A stretch of 5,010 nt of DNA, from contig JAEYUD010000206.1 of NCBI GenBank assembly GCA_023433685.1, positions 1 through 5,010 on the forward strand, given 5' to 3'. Source of the stretch: Bacteroidota bacterium (lineage in GTDB: Bacteria > Bacteroidota > Ignavibacteria > Ignavibacteriales > Ignavibacteriaceae). The notes beneath the pieces are model-generated. The model saw only the letters and a list, made by a program, of their open reading frames with translations, did no database searches and was not told where the DNA came from. The translations under genes and the position numbers were made by a program. Shown here piece after piece: positions 1 through 4,974 of the stretch (the stretch's first letter is position 1; every line of letters starts with the position of its first letter).

Positions 1-351
1 AGTCTCCCCTCGATACATGATGACTTGCCGGGCAGGATTTTTGAAGAAGAACGGGTTGAACGCTATGAGTTCAGTTTCCCTCCAAAATTTGATCAGAAAA
101 TGACAGAAGTAAGGGAGCGGAGGAACATCATGTCACTACTTAGCGAGGATGAGAGTCTGAAGATAATTCAACATGTCTTCGATGGCGACCATTCTGATTT
201 CTTCAACAGTATCGAAACAATAGAAAAATGCAGAAGTATTGCCGAGGCAAAAAAGCTGCTTTCAATAATTTACACCAATGCCGGGCTTAATGACAAGAAC
301 AAGTACGCCAGGCTGTTAACCGAAAAAACTGAAAAAAGTTTTAAGGGATAG
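1..351 (+). CDS. 3' end of an unrecognised protein gene (5' end outside the window)
   Basis: The frame is open from the first base to the TAG at 349-351, so this is most simply the C-terminal part (about 116 residues) of a gene that begins upstream. I do not recognise the family. The visible part starts charged (FEEERVERYEF, then a KMTEVRERR stretch). It continues as a probably helical domain of about 70 residues containing SLLSEDESLKIIQHVF and EAKKLLSIIYTNAGLNDKNK, and ends in a Lys-rich tail. There is no membrane segment, signal peptide or cysteine motif. The stop lies 3 bases before the obg start, and the last codons carry the likely obg ribosome site, so the two genes are probably co-transcribed and translationally coupled. 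An internal ATG at 130 preceded by GGAGGA could instead begin a 73-residue protein. A TTG at 25 is another in-frame start but has no convincing ribosome site. The reading frame is well supported; the function is unknown. Confidence 0.65.
   Translation, partial: SLPSIHDDLPGRIFEEERVERYEFSFPPKFDQKMTEVRERRNIMSLLSEDESLKIIQHVFDGDHSDFFNSIETIEKCRSIAEAKKLLSIIYTNAGLNDKNKYARLLTEKTEKSFKG
119..124 (+). promoter_or_regulatory. Strong Shine-Dalgarno-like GGAGGA ahead of an internal in-frame ATG (130)
   Basis: GGAGGA at 119-124 is followed after 5 bases by the ATG at 130-132, in the same frame as the surrounding partial gene. It is the best ribosome-site match in the window. It could mark the true start of a 73-residue protein or an internal start. 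It may also be chance, because it falls within Arg/Glu codons (RERRN) that are naturally purine-rich. Confidence 0.3.
343..348 (+). promoter_or_regulatory. Ribosome binding site of obg (AAGGGA)
   Basis: AAGGGA sits 6 bases before the obg ATG at 355 and lies inside the last codons of the upstream gene. It supports the 355 start. It also implies that ribosomes terminating at 351 are well placed to reinitiate on obg. Confidence 0.55.
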
Positions 352-354
352 ACC

Positions 355-1353
355 ATGTTTATAGATTTTGTAAGTATAGAAATTGCCGCCGGAAAAGGTG
401 GAGACGGCGCTGTTGCCTTCAGACGTGAAAAGTTCGTGCCTAAAGGGGGTCCCTCCGGTGGAAATGGCGGTGATGGCGGTTCGGTTTATATCTACGCCGA
501 CCACAACCTTCACACTCTGCTTGATTTCAGGTACAAGAAAAAATACCAGGCTGAAAATGGAGTACCGGGTGGCAACTCATTAAAAGACGGACGCAAGGGG
601 GAAGACCTTGTGATAAAAGTACCCGTCGGAACAATCATTAAAGATGCCGATACCGGTGAAGTGATTTTCGATATTGACACACCGGGAGAGACTTACCTCA
701 TCGCCAAAGGCGGCAGAGGGGGAAAGGGTAACTCCAACTTCGCGACACCTGTAAACAGGGCACCACGATACGCGGAGCCGGGTAAACCGGGGCAGGGTTA
801 CAATGTGGAACTTGAACTGAAGCTGCTCGCCGATGTTGGTCTTGTCGGATTCCCCAATGCCGGAAAGTCAACCTTCATTTCCGTGGTGTCTGAAGCCAAA
901 CCAAAAATAGCGAATTACCCCTTTACCACGCTTGAACCAAATCTGGGAATCGTCAGGGTGGGTGATTATGACTCATTCACGGTAGCGGATATCCCCGGTA
1001 TAATTGAAGGGGCGAGTGAGGGAAAGGGGCTTGGTATCCAGTTCCTTAAACATATCGAAAGAACAGGAATACTCCTCTTCCTGATTGATATCTCCTCGGA
1101 GAATTACGACGCTGATTTCGCCACCCTTAACGGCGAATTAAAGAAATTCAGCAAGGAACTGGCAAAGAAAAAGAAAATTGTTGCCCTCTCAAAAGCTGAC
1201 ATCATCAGTGAGGAAGAGATAGAGGCACTTCAGAAGGTTAAAATTAAGGGATACCGCGGAAAGCCAATGATTATCTCATCTGCCACGGGTTTTAACATCG
1301 ACGTGATGGTTAAACGGTTGTGGGATGAGATACGAGAGAACGAGAACAAATAA
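355..1353 (+). CDS. obgE: GTPase Obg/CgtA, ribosome-associated assembly and stress GTPase
   Basis: This is an essential P-loop GTPase of the TRAFAC/Obg family. In other bacteria it binds the 50S subunit and links ribosome assembly to (p)ppGpp, growth control and replication; it acts in the cytoplasm. The 332-residue product is full length for the two-domain form. The glycine-rich Obg fold covers about residues 1-158 (AAGKGGDGAVAFRREKFVPKGGP, GGNGGDGG, GGRGGKGN, RAPRYAEPGKPG). The G domain follows: G1 GFPNAGKST (165-173), switch I/G2 YPFTTLEPNLG (188-198), G3 DIPG (212-215) and the family signature IIEGASEGKGLG, then G4 SKAD (279-282) and G5 SSA (308-310). G4 has Ser where the classical motif is NKxD. 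There is no C-terminal OCT domain, which is usual outside Firmicutes and relatives. The ATG at 355 has AAGGGA at proper spacing and gives the conserved N-terminus. The gene is the second of four closely spaced plus-strand genes. Confidence 0.97.
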   Translation: MFIDFVSIEIAAGKGGDGAVAFRREKFVPKGGPSGGNGGDGGSVYIYADHNLHTLLDFRYKKKYQAENGVPGGNSLKDGRKGEDLVIKVPVGTIIKDADTGEVIFDIDTPGETYLIAKGGRGGKGNSNFATPVNRAPRYAEPGKPGQGYNVELELKLLADVGLVGFPNAGKSTFISVVSEAKPKIANYPFTTLEPNLGIVRVGDYDSFTVADIPGIIEGASEGKGLGIQFLKHIERTGILLFLIDISSENYDADFATLNGELKKFSKELAKKKKIVALSKADIISEEEIEALQKVKIKGYRGKPMIISSATGFNIDVMVKRLWDEIRENENK

Positions 1354-1360
1354 TTTAATA

Positions 1361-1365
1361 GAGGT
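1361..1365 (+). promoter_or_regulatory. Ribosome binding site fixing the M48 protease start at 1370
   Basis: GAGGT ends 4 bases before the ATG at 1370. An in-frame ATG at 1325 lies inside the end of obg and has no comparable site. Starting there would add 15 polar residues (MRYERTRTNNLIEVQ) in front of the lipoprotein signal peptide. The 1370 start is therefore preferred. Confidence 0.6.
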
Positions 1366-1369
1366 ACAA

Positions 1370-2215
1370 ATGAAACTATCAAGATACAGTGCGGTTATGG
1401 TATCAATCGCATTCACATTCTTTATCTCGGCCTGCTCAAGTCTTGGGATAAATATCTTCTCCGATGCTGATGAAGTGTCGCTCGGTGAGAATGTTGCCGC
1501 GGAGATCAACTCCGACCCGAAGGAATACCCCATTTTCAGAGGTGATCCTTCTGTCAAACAGTATATTAACGACAGGATTTTTAATCATATCCTTGCCACA
1601 AAAGCGATTCAAAAGAGAACCGTCTACCATTACCAGCTTGAGATAATCAACCGTGATGACATCCTTAACGCTTTCGCCCTGCCGGGTGGAAGAGTTTATG
1701 TTTACACCGGACTTCTGAAGTATCTCGACTCTGAAGCCGCTCTCGCCGGTGTTCTTGGACATGAGATTGCCCATGCCGAGAGAAGGCATGCCACCAAGAG
1801 AATGACCGCTCAGTACGGCACCGCCATGCTTCTAAGCCTCGTTCTCGGTGATAACCCCAACAAATACGTTGAAATTGCCGCAAACCTGTTCGTTGGGCTC
1901 TCACTTCTTTCAAATAGCCGCTCTGATGAAGATGAAAGCGATAAATTCTCGGTCGATTACCTGAAAGATACACGTTATTACCCGGGTGGAGTAAAGTTCT
2001 TCTTTGAAAAACTCCGGGATGATGGCAAGGTCAGCTCAAAAAGTGGAGGGCTTGAAACATTCCTTTCAACGCATCCTGATCCAATCGCGCGTATTTCAAC
2101 CACGGATCAGCGCCTGAAGGAGATCGGTAAAGAAGTTTTCTCATACAAGAATTACGCCGGACAGGGTGTTTTCAGAGATGAGTACCAGAGAAACATTGTT
2201 GATAAACTAAGATAA
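1370..2215 (+). CDS. M48-family zinc metalloprotease, predicted lipoprotein (LoiP/BepA-like catalytic domain)
   Basis: This is a predicted envelope-anchored zinc endopeptidase of 281 residues from the ATG at 1370. The N-terminus has a basic start (MKLSR), a hydrophobic stretch and a lipobox ISAC, with the lipidated cysteine at residue 22, so the mature protein should be tethered on the outer face of a membrane. The M48 catalytic domain shows HEIAH at 131-135 (zinc ligands H131 and H135, catalytic E132). A downstream ExxxD (E187-D191, in SDEDESDKFSVDYL) should supply the third zinc ligand. The family's late STHPDPIARI motif starts at 233. ALPGGRVYVYTGLL at about 103-116 is also typical of the family. 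There is no TPR region after the protease domain, unlike E. coli BepA; size and lipoprotein nature are closer to LoiP. Known relatives degrade misassembled outer-membrane proteins, but the substrate here is inferred, not shown. It lies 16 bases after obg and 10 before the S9 peptidase. Confidence 0.93.
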   Translation: MKLSRYSAVMVSIAFTFFISACSSLGINIFSDADEVSLGENVAAEINSDPKEYPIFRGDPSVKQYINDRIFNHILATKAIQKRTVYHYQLEIINRDDILNAFALPGGRVYVYTGLLKYLDSEAALAGVLGHEIAHAERRHATKRMTAQYGTAMLLSLVLGDNPNKYVEIAANLFVGLSLLSNSRSDEDESDKFSVDYLKDTRYYPGGVKFFFEKLRDDGKVSSKSGGLETFLSTHPDPIARISTTDQRLKEIGKEVFSYKNYAGQGVFRDEYQRNIVDKLR

Positions 2216-2225
2216 CCGGACCACT

Positions 2226-4259
2226 ATGAGGATCACGACCACACTTTCGTTGCTTGTTCTTTTTACCGTCGCCCTTTTTCCACAGGAAAAGAAGGTTTTA
2301 ACCGCGGATGATATCTGGAAAATGAAGCGGATCGGCGCTTTTGCTCTTAATCCCGGAAAAACTGAAGCCGTTTTTTCAGTGACCGCCTACGATGCTTCCA
2401 AAAATGAATCGGAGAGCGATCTTTATCTTCTTGATCTAAAAAATGGCGACTACCGGAAATTTACTTCTAGCAAAGGAAGTGAGTCTTCACCCGTGTGGTC
2501 ACCGGATGGTAAAAAACTTGCGTTTGTGGCAAAGAGGGAAGGTGACGAAAGAGGTCAGATCTATTTCATTCACCGTGACGGAGGTGAGGCAATACGCCTG
2601 ACCGAGATGCCGCTTGGAGCCTCGGGTCTGAAATGGTTCCCCGATGGTAAAAAGATCGCCTTCACTTCCAACACATTTCCCGAAGCCAAAGGAGACCTTG
2701 ACACCCTTAAAAAGCTGTTGAAGCAGAAAAAGGAAAACAAGGTTACCGCGAAAGTAACGGAAGACAGGTTTTACCGTTACTGGGACAGCTGGCTTACAGA
2801 TGGCTATGTGACACATCTCTATTCCGTTGAAGTTGAGTCGGGCAAAGTAACCGATCTTACCCCGGGAAATGAAGCGATTCTTAACGCCGCGGGAAGTGGT
2901 GCTTCGTTCGATATCTCTCCCGCGGGTGATAAAATTGTTATCTCGGCCAACGTAACACCCAAGCCCTACTTCAAATATCTGAATTTCGATCTTTTCCTGC
3001 TTGACGCGGACGGAAGCGGTAAAATGGTAAATATCACACCCGCGAACCCGGCGGGTGACGGAAGCCCTCAGTTCTCACCATGCGGTAAGTTTGTCTTTTA
3101 TCTGAAGACGCTGAATACCAACATGGTAGCGGAGAACTCCAAACTTGCCCGTTATACCATCGCATCAGGGAAAGACACTCTTCTCACCGCGGGAATCGAT
3201 CTTGCAGTTGGTGATTTTGGTTTCGACACCAAGTCCGGAAGGATTTATTTCTCTACCGATTACAAAGGCAGAACGGGTATTTTCAGTATTGACGCTGATG
3301 GTAAAGACCTCCGTAAGGTTTTTGCTGAAGGTACCAGCAATAGTGTTGATACCGACAGTATGGTGGTCTACTTCCTGAACAACAACAACAACACTCCGCA
3401 GAGGATCGTGGCGCTTGATCAGGGCTCAGGCAAGTTGAAAGAGCTTGTCGATCTTAACAAGGATTTCACCTCACAGTTTAAGTTTGGCAAGTTTGAAGAA
3501 CATTGGTACAAAGGTGCTAACAACGATTCAGTTCAGGTGTTTTTAATTCTTCCGCCCAATTTTGACAAGACAAAGAAGTACCCGTTGATCCATTTGATTC
3601 ACGGCGGTCCGCATGGTGCTTTCAGTGACGATTTCCACTACCGGTGGAACTCACAGGTGTTCGCGGCAATGGGATATGTGGTGGCGATGGTGAATTTTCA
3701 CGGAAGCACGGGTTTTGGCGAGAAATTTGCTGAATCGATCGTGGGCGCCCACGGTGAATTACCATTCACCGACATCATGAAAGCCACTGATTTTCTGACT
3801 GATGAATTTGATTTCATCCATGAAAACAAGATCGGCGCGGCGGGCGGAAGCTATGGTGGTTACCTTGTTAACTACATTGCAGGTAAGACCAACCGTTTTT
3901 CAGCATTGGTTACTCATGCCGGTGTTTACAATTATTACGGGCAATTTGCATCAGACATGACCCACTTCCGTGAACTTGCTTATGGCGGCGCTCCCTGGTA
4001 CAACAAAGTGAACGTGAACAAGTACAGTCCCTCAAATTTCGCCGAAAACTTCATCACACCCATGCTTGTGATCCATGGTGAAAAAGACTTCCGTGTTGTC
4101 GTAACACAAGGTCTCGAACTCTATGGTGTGTTAAAAGGCAAAGGTGTTCCGGCACGCCTCGTCTACTTCCCCGACGAAAATCACTGGGTAATGCAACCCC
4201 AAAACTCGATCTTCTGGTACAAGGAAGTTAAAGATTGGTTTGACAGGTTTCTTAAGTGA
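2226..4259 (+). CDS. Secreted S9-family (prolyl oligopeptidase-type) serine peptidase
   Basis: This is a 677-residue alpha/beta-hydrolase peptidase with an N-terminal beta-propeller, the normal size for acylaminoacyl-peptidase/dipeptidyl-peptidase-like S9 enzymes. A signal peptide (MRITTTLSLLVLFTVALFPQ) is followed by the mature start EKKVLTADDIW, so it should act in the periplasm or outside the cell. Propeller repeats of the PD40/WD40-like type are visible: VWSPDGKKLAFVA (90-102), LKWFPDGKKIAFTS (135-148), FDISPAGDKIVISA (228-241) and PQFSPCGKFVFYL (281-293), among others. The catalytic domain from about residue 430 has the oxyanion-hole motif HGGPHG (459-464), the nucleophile elbow GGSYGG with Ser542, Asp621 in HGEKDFRV, and His653 in ENHW. 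The triad is complete, so an active enzyme cleaving short peptides is expected. Whether it is an aminopeptidase, dipeptidyl or oligopeptidase type cannot be decided here. The ribosome site is weak (CCGGA, 2216-2220). It is the last gene of the operon. Confidence 0.95.
   Translation: MRITTTLSLLVLFTVALFPQEKKVLTADDIWKMKRIGAFALNPGKTEAVFSVTAYDASKNESESDLYLLDLKNGDYRKFTSSKGSESSPVWSPDGKKLAFVAKREGDERGQIYFIHRDGGEAIRLTEMPLGASGLKWFPDGKKIAFTSNTFPEAKGDLDTLKKLLKQKKENKVTAKVTEDRFYRYWDSWLTDGYVTHLYSVEVESGKVTDLTPGNEAILNAAGSGASFDISPAGDKIVISANVTPKPYFKYLNFDLFLLDADGSGKMVNITPANPAGDGSPQFSPCGKFVFYLKTLNTNMVAENSKLARYTIASGKDTLLTAGIDLAVGDFGFDTKSGRIYFSTDYKGRTGIFSIDADGKDLRKVFAEGTSNSVDTDSMVVYFLNNNNNTPQRIVALDQGSGKLKELVDLNKDFTSQFKFGKFEEHWYKGANNDSVQVFLILPPNFDKTKKYPLIHLIHGGPHGAFSDDFHYRWNSQVFAAMGYVVAMVNFHGSTGFGEKFAESIVGAHGELPFTDIMKATDFLTDEFDFIHENKIGAAGGSYGGYLVNYIAGKTNRFSALVTHAGVYNYYGQFASDMTHFRELAYGGAPWYNKVNVNKYSPSNFAENFITPMLVIHGEKDFRVVVTQGLELYGVLKGKGVPARLVYFPDENHWVMQPQNSIFWYKEVKDWFDRFLK
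3378..3392 (+). repeat. (AAC)5 trinucleotide run in the S9 peptidase
   Basis: Five consecutive AAC codons encode Asn385-Asn389, in a probable surface loop of the propeller between VVYFL and TPQRIV. The repeat is in frame, so slippage would change loop length without shifting the frame. It has no evident functional role. Confidence 0.6.
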
Positions 4260-4299
4260 GAACTTGAGTGCGCCGCGGCGCATTGAGAATCTGAGAACT
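4260..4299 (+). repeat. 40-bp direct repeat, copy 1
   Basis: This segment matches 4335-4374 at 39 of 40 positions; the only difference is the fifth base, T here and A there. It holds one 8-bp unit, the GC-rich palindromic block and two further 8-bp-type units. The 75-bp offset shows that a composite unit was duplicated, not the palindrome alone. Confidence 0.9.
4269..4282. repeat. 14-bp perfect GC-rich palindrome, copy 1
   Basis: TGCGCCGCGGCGCA equals its own reverse complement. As RNA or single-stranded DNA it can form a 5-bp stem with a CGCG loop, extendable by a G-T wobble and an A-T pair. It lies 10 bases after the S9 stop codon and could stabilise the operon's mRNA 3' end or contribute to termination. 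There is no following T tract, so it is not a standard intrinsic terminator. Confidence 0.8.
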
Positions 4300-4334
4300 T
4301 AAGAACTTAAGAACCTGAGAACCTGAGAACTCGA

Positions 4335-4374
4335 GAACATGAGTGCGCCGCGGCGCATTGAGAATCTGAGAACT
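4335..4374 (+). repeat. 40-bp direct repeat, copy 2
   Basis: This is the second copy of the segment at 4260-4299, with one substitution. It is followed by two more 8-bp units before the pattern decays into unique sequence at about 4386. Confidence 0.9.
4344..4357. repeat. 14-bp perfect GC-rich palindrome, copy 2
   Basis: This is an identical copy of the palindrome at 4269-4282, in the same surrounding sequence. Being non-compensated by drift in two copies, it fits either a recent duplication or selection on the palindrome. No T-run follows. Confidence 0.8.
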
Positions 4375-4385
4375 CGAGAACTCAT

Positions 4386-4424
4386 AAACTTCTTGATTTC
4401 TAATGTGGAACCACTTCATGATTT
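4386..4424. other. Short unique spacer between the 8-bp array and the REP-like blocks
   Basis: About 40 AT-rich bases share no clear repeat with either side. A minor GTGG/CCAC inverted pair (4405-4414) with a 2-base gap is too small to interpret. I see no convincing promoter or terminator here. Confidence 0.4.
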
Positions 4425-4479
4425 TTGGCCCCGTCAGGGTCTTGTCCGGGTAGAGGTCATGTCTGGGTAGAGAGAAATG
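4425..4479 (+). repeat. REP-like repeat block A (hairpin plus two GGGTAGAG motifs)
   Basis: The block begins TTGGCCCCGTC and forms an imperfect hairpin at 4427-4441 (GGCCC pairing with GGGTC through a 5-base loop). It continues with GTCTTGTCCGGGTAGAG (4439-4455) and GTCATGTCTGGGTAGAGAG (4456-4474), then reaches AAATG. It looks like block B with an internal duplication of the GTC...GGGTAGAG segment. Such hairpin-plus-motif units beside a Y1 transposase are typical of REP or REP-like sequences mobilised by that enzyme class. The assignment is by arrangement, not by sequence match to a known family. Confidence 0.7.
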
Positions 4480-4489
4480 TTTAACGAAA

Positions 4490-4526
4490 TTGGCCCCGTC
4501 CGGGGTCATGTATGGGTAGAGAGATG
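4490..4526 (+). repeat. REP-like repeat block B, directly abutting the transposase start
   Basis: Like block A it starts TTGGCCCCGTC. Here the hairpin is better: GGCCCCGTCCGGGGTC (4492-4507) pairs over 6 bp, including one G-T, around a 4-base GTCC loop. It is followed by GTCATGTATGGGTAGAGAG (4505-4523), which differs from the copy at 4456-4474 at one of 19 positions. The repeat ends exactly at the preferred ATG of the transposase (4524), so it must form the gene's leader and ribosome-binding region. Confidence 0.75.
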
Positions 4527-4973
4527 TCAAATTCAACATTTACACAGATATATTTTCATATAGTATTTGCGGTTAAGGAAAGAGAGAAAGTCCTTAAGTC
4601 CACATTCAGAGATGAGGTCTTAAAATATATTACCTCTATTATTCAGACCCGTAATCATAAAGTCCGCGAGATAAACGGAGTTGAAGACCATATCCATATT
4701 TTGATCGGATATAATCCCAATCAATCGCTCCCGGATCTTGTCCGCGATATTAAATCTGAATCCTCGAAATTTATAAATCAAAAGAAATTAATCAGAGGGC
4801 ATTTCAGTTGGCAGGAAGGGTATGGGGCATTCTCAATTGGCAAAACGGAATTGAATAGAATTCATTCTTACATTCGCAAACAAGAATTGCATCATTTGCA
4901 GGAAAGCTCGATTTCGGAAATCAGAAGATTTTTATCGTCTTATGGCTGCGAAAATCCTGATAATTACAGGTAA
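4524..4973 (+). CDS. tnpA: HUH/Y1 single-strand transposase, IS200/IS605-RAYT type (TnpA-like)
   Basis: This is a compact tyrosine transposase that would nick and rejoin single-stranded DNA at hairpin-containing sites. From the ATG at 4524 it has 149 residues, the usual size of single-domain Y1 transposases. The N-terminus (FTQIYFHIVFAVKERE) is typical of the family. The metal-binding HUH motif is DHIHIL with His56 and His58. FSWQEGYGAFSIG (94-106) is a strong family signature. The catalytic Tyr116 in SYIRKQ is followed four residues later by Gln120, the likely third metal ligand, as in the Y-xxx-Q arrangement of IS608 TnpA. The C-terminus (FLSSYGCENPDNY) is also typical, so the gene appears complete and intact. 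An in-frame ATG at 4512 would add MGRE, but homologous proteins begin near the later Met. The gene is clearly more AT-rich than the operon upstream, suggesting acquisition. Repeats abut both ends of the coding region. Confidence 0.92.
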   Translation: MSNSTFTQIYFHIVFAVKEREKVLKSTFRDEVLKYITSIIQTRNHKVREINGVEDHIHILIGYNPNQSLPDLVRDIKSESSKFINQKKLIRGHFSWQEGYGAFSIGKTELNRIHSYIRKQELHHLQESSISEIRRFLSSYGCENPDNYR

Positions 4974-4974
4974 T

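Larger units (their letters stand above)
4260..4385. repeat. Array of 8-bp repeats (near GAACYTGA), interrupted by two identical palindromic blocks
   Basis: Reading in 8-base steps from the base after the S9 stop codon gives GAACTTGA at 4260. A 19-base palindromic block follows (4268-4286). Then come seven contiguous units from 4287 to 4342: GAATCTGA, GAACTTAA twice, GAACCTGA twice, GAACTCGA and GAACATGA. A second 19-base block occupies 4343-4361, followed by GAATCTGA, GAACTCGA and GAACTCAT. No gene is supported here. The array sits wholly in the space after the operon and abuts its last stop codon. It resembles a slippage-expanded intergenic repeat; I cannot name the family. Confidence 0.85.

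Noticed and set aside
1325..1369. Upstream start for the M48 protease at 1325
   Set aside because: It overlaps the obg coding end and puts a polar stretch before the lipoprotein signal peptide, while 1370 has a GAGGT site and gives a standard signal.
1665..1973. Minus-strand frame of 102 codons inside the M48 gene, and similar antisense frames inside obg and the S9 gene
   Set aside because: They are shadows of strongly supported genes, with Arg/Cys/His-rich or low-quality translations and no recognisable domain.
4269..4282. Intrinsic transcription terminator after the operon
   Set aside because: The hairpin is short and no T-run follows either copy. It may affect RNA stability, but I would not call it a terminator.
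4260..4385. Possible CRISPR array
   Set aside because: Units are 8 bp and contiguous, the larger repeat occurs only twice, and there are no unique equal-length spacers or cas genes.
4386..4424. Promoter for the transposase in the AT-rich spacer
   Set aside because: I could not find a pair of boxes at proper spacing for either the sigma70 or the Bacteroidetes-type consensus that stands out from the background.
4252..4539. Minus-strand open frame of 95 codons across the repeat region, with SSQILNAPRRT appearing twice in its translation
   Set aside because: The peptide repeats are just the translation of the 75-bp composite duplication (a multiple of three) and the 8-bp units. It overlaps both the S9 stop and the transposase start, and has no family resemblance or ribosome site.
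4477..4563. Small plus-strand frame starting at the ATG at 4477 after AGAGA
   Set aside because: It encodes under 30 residues, runs through the second repeat block and overlaps the transposase start out of frame. It is most likely a by-product of the repeat.
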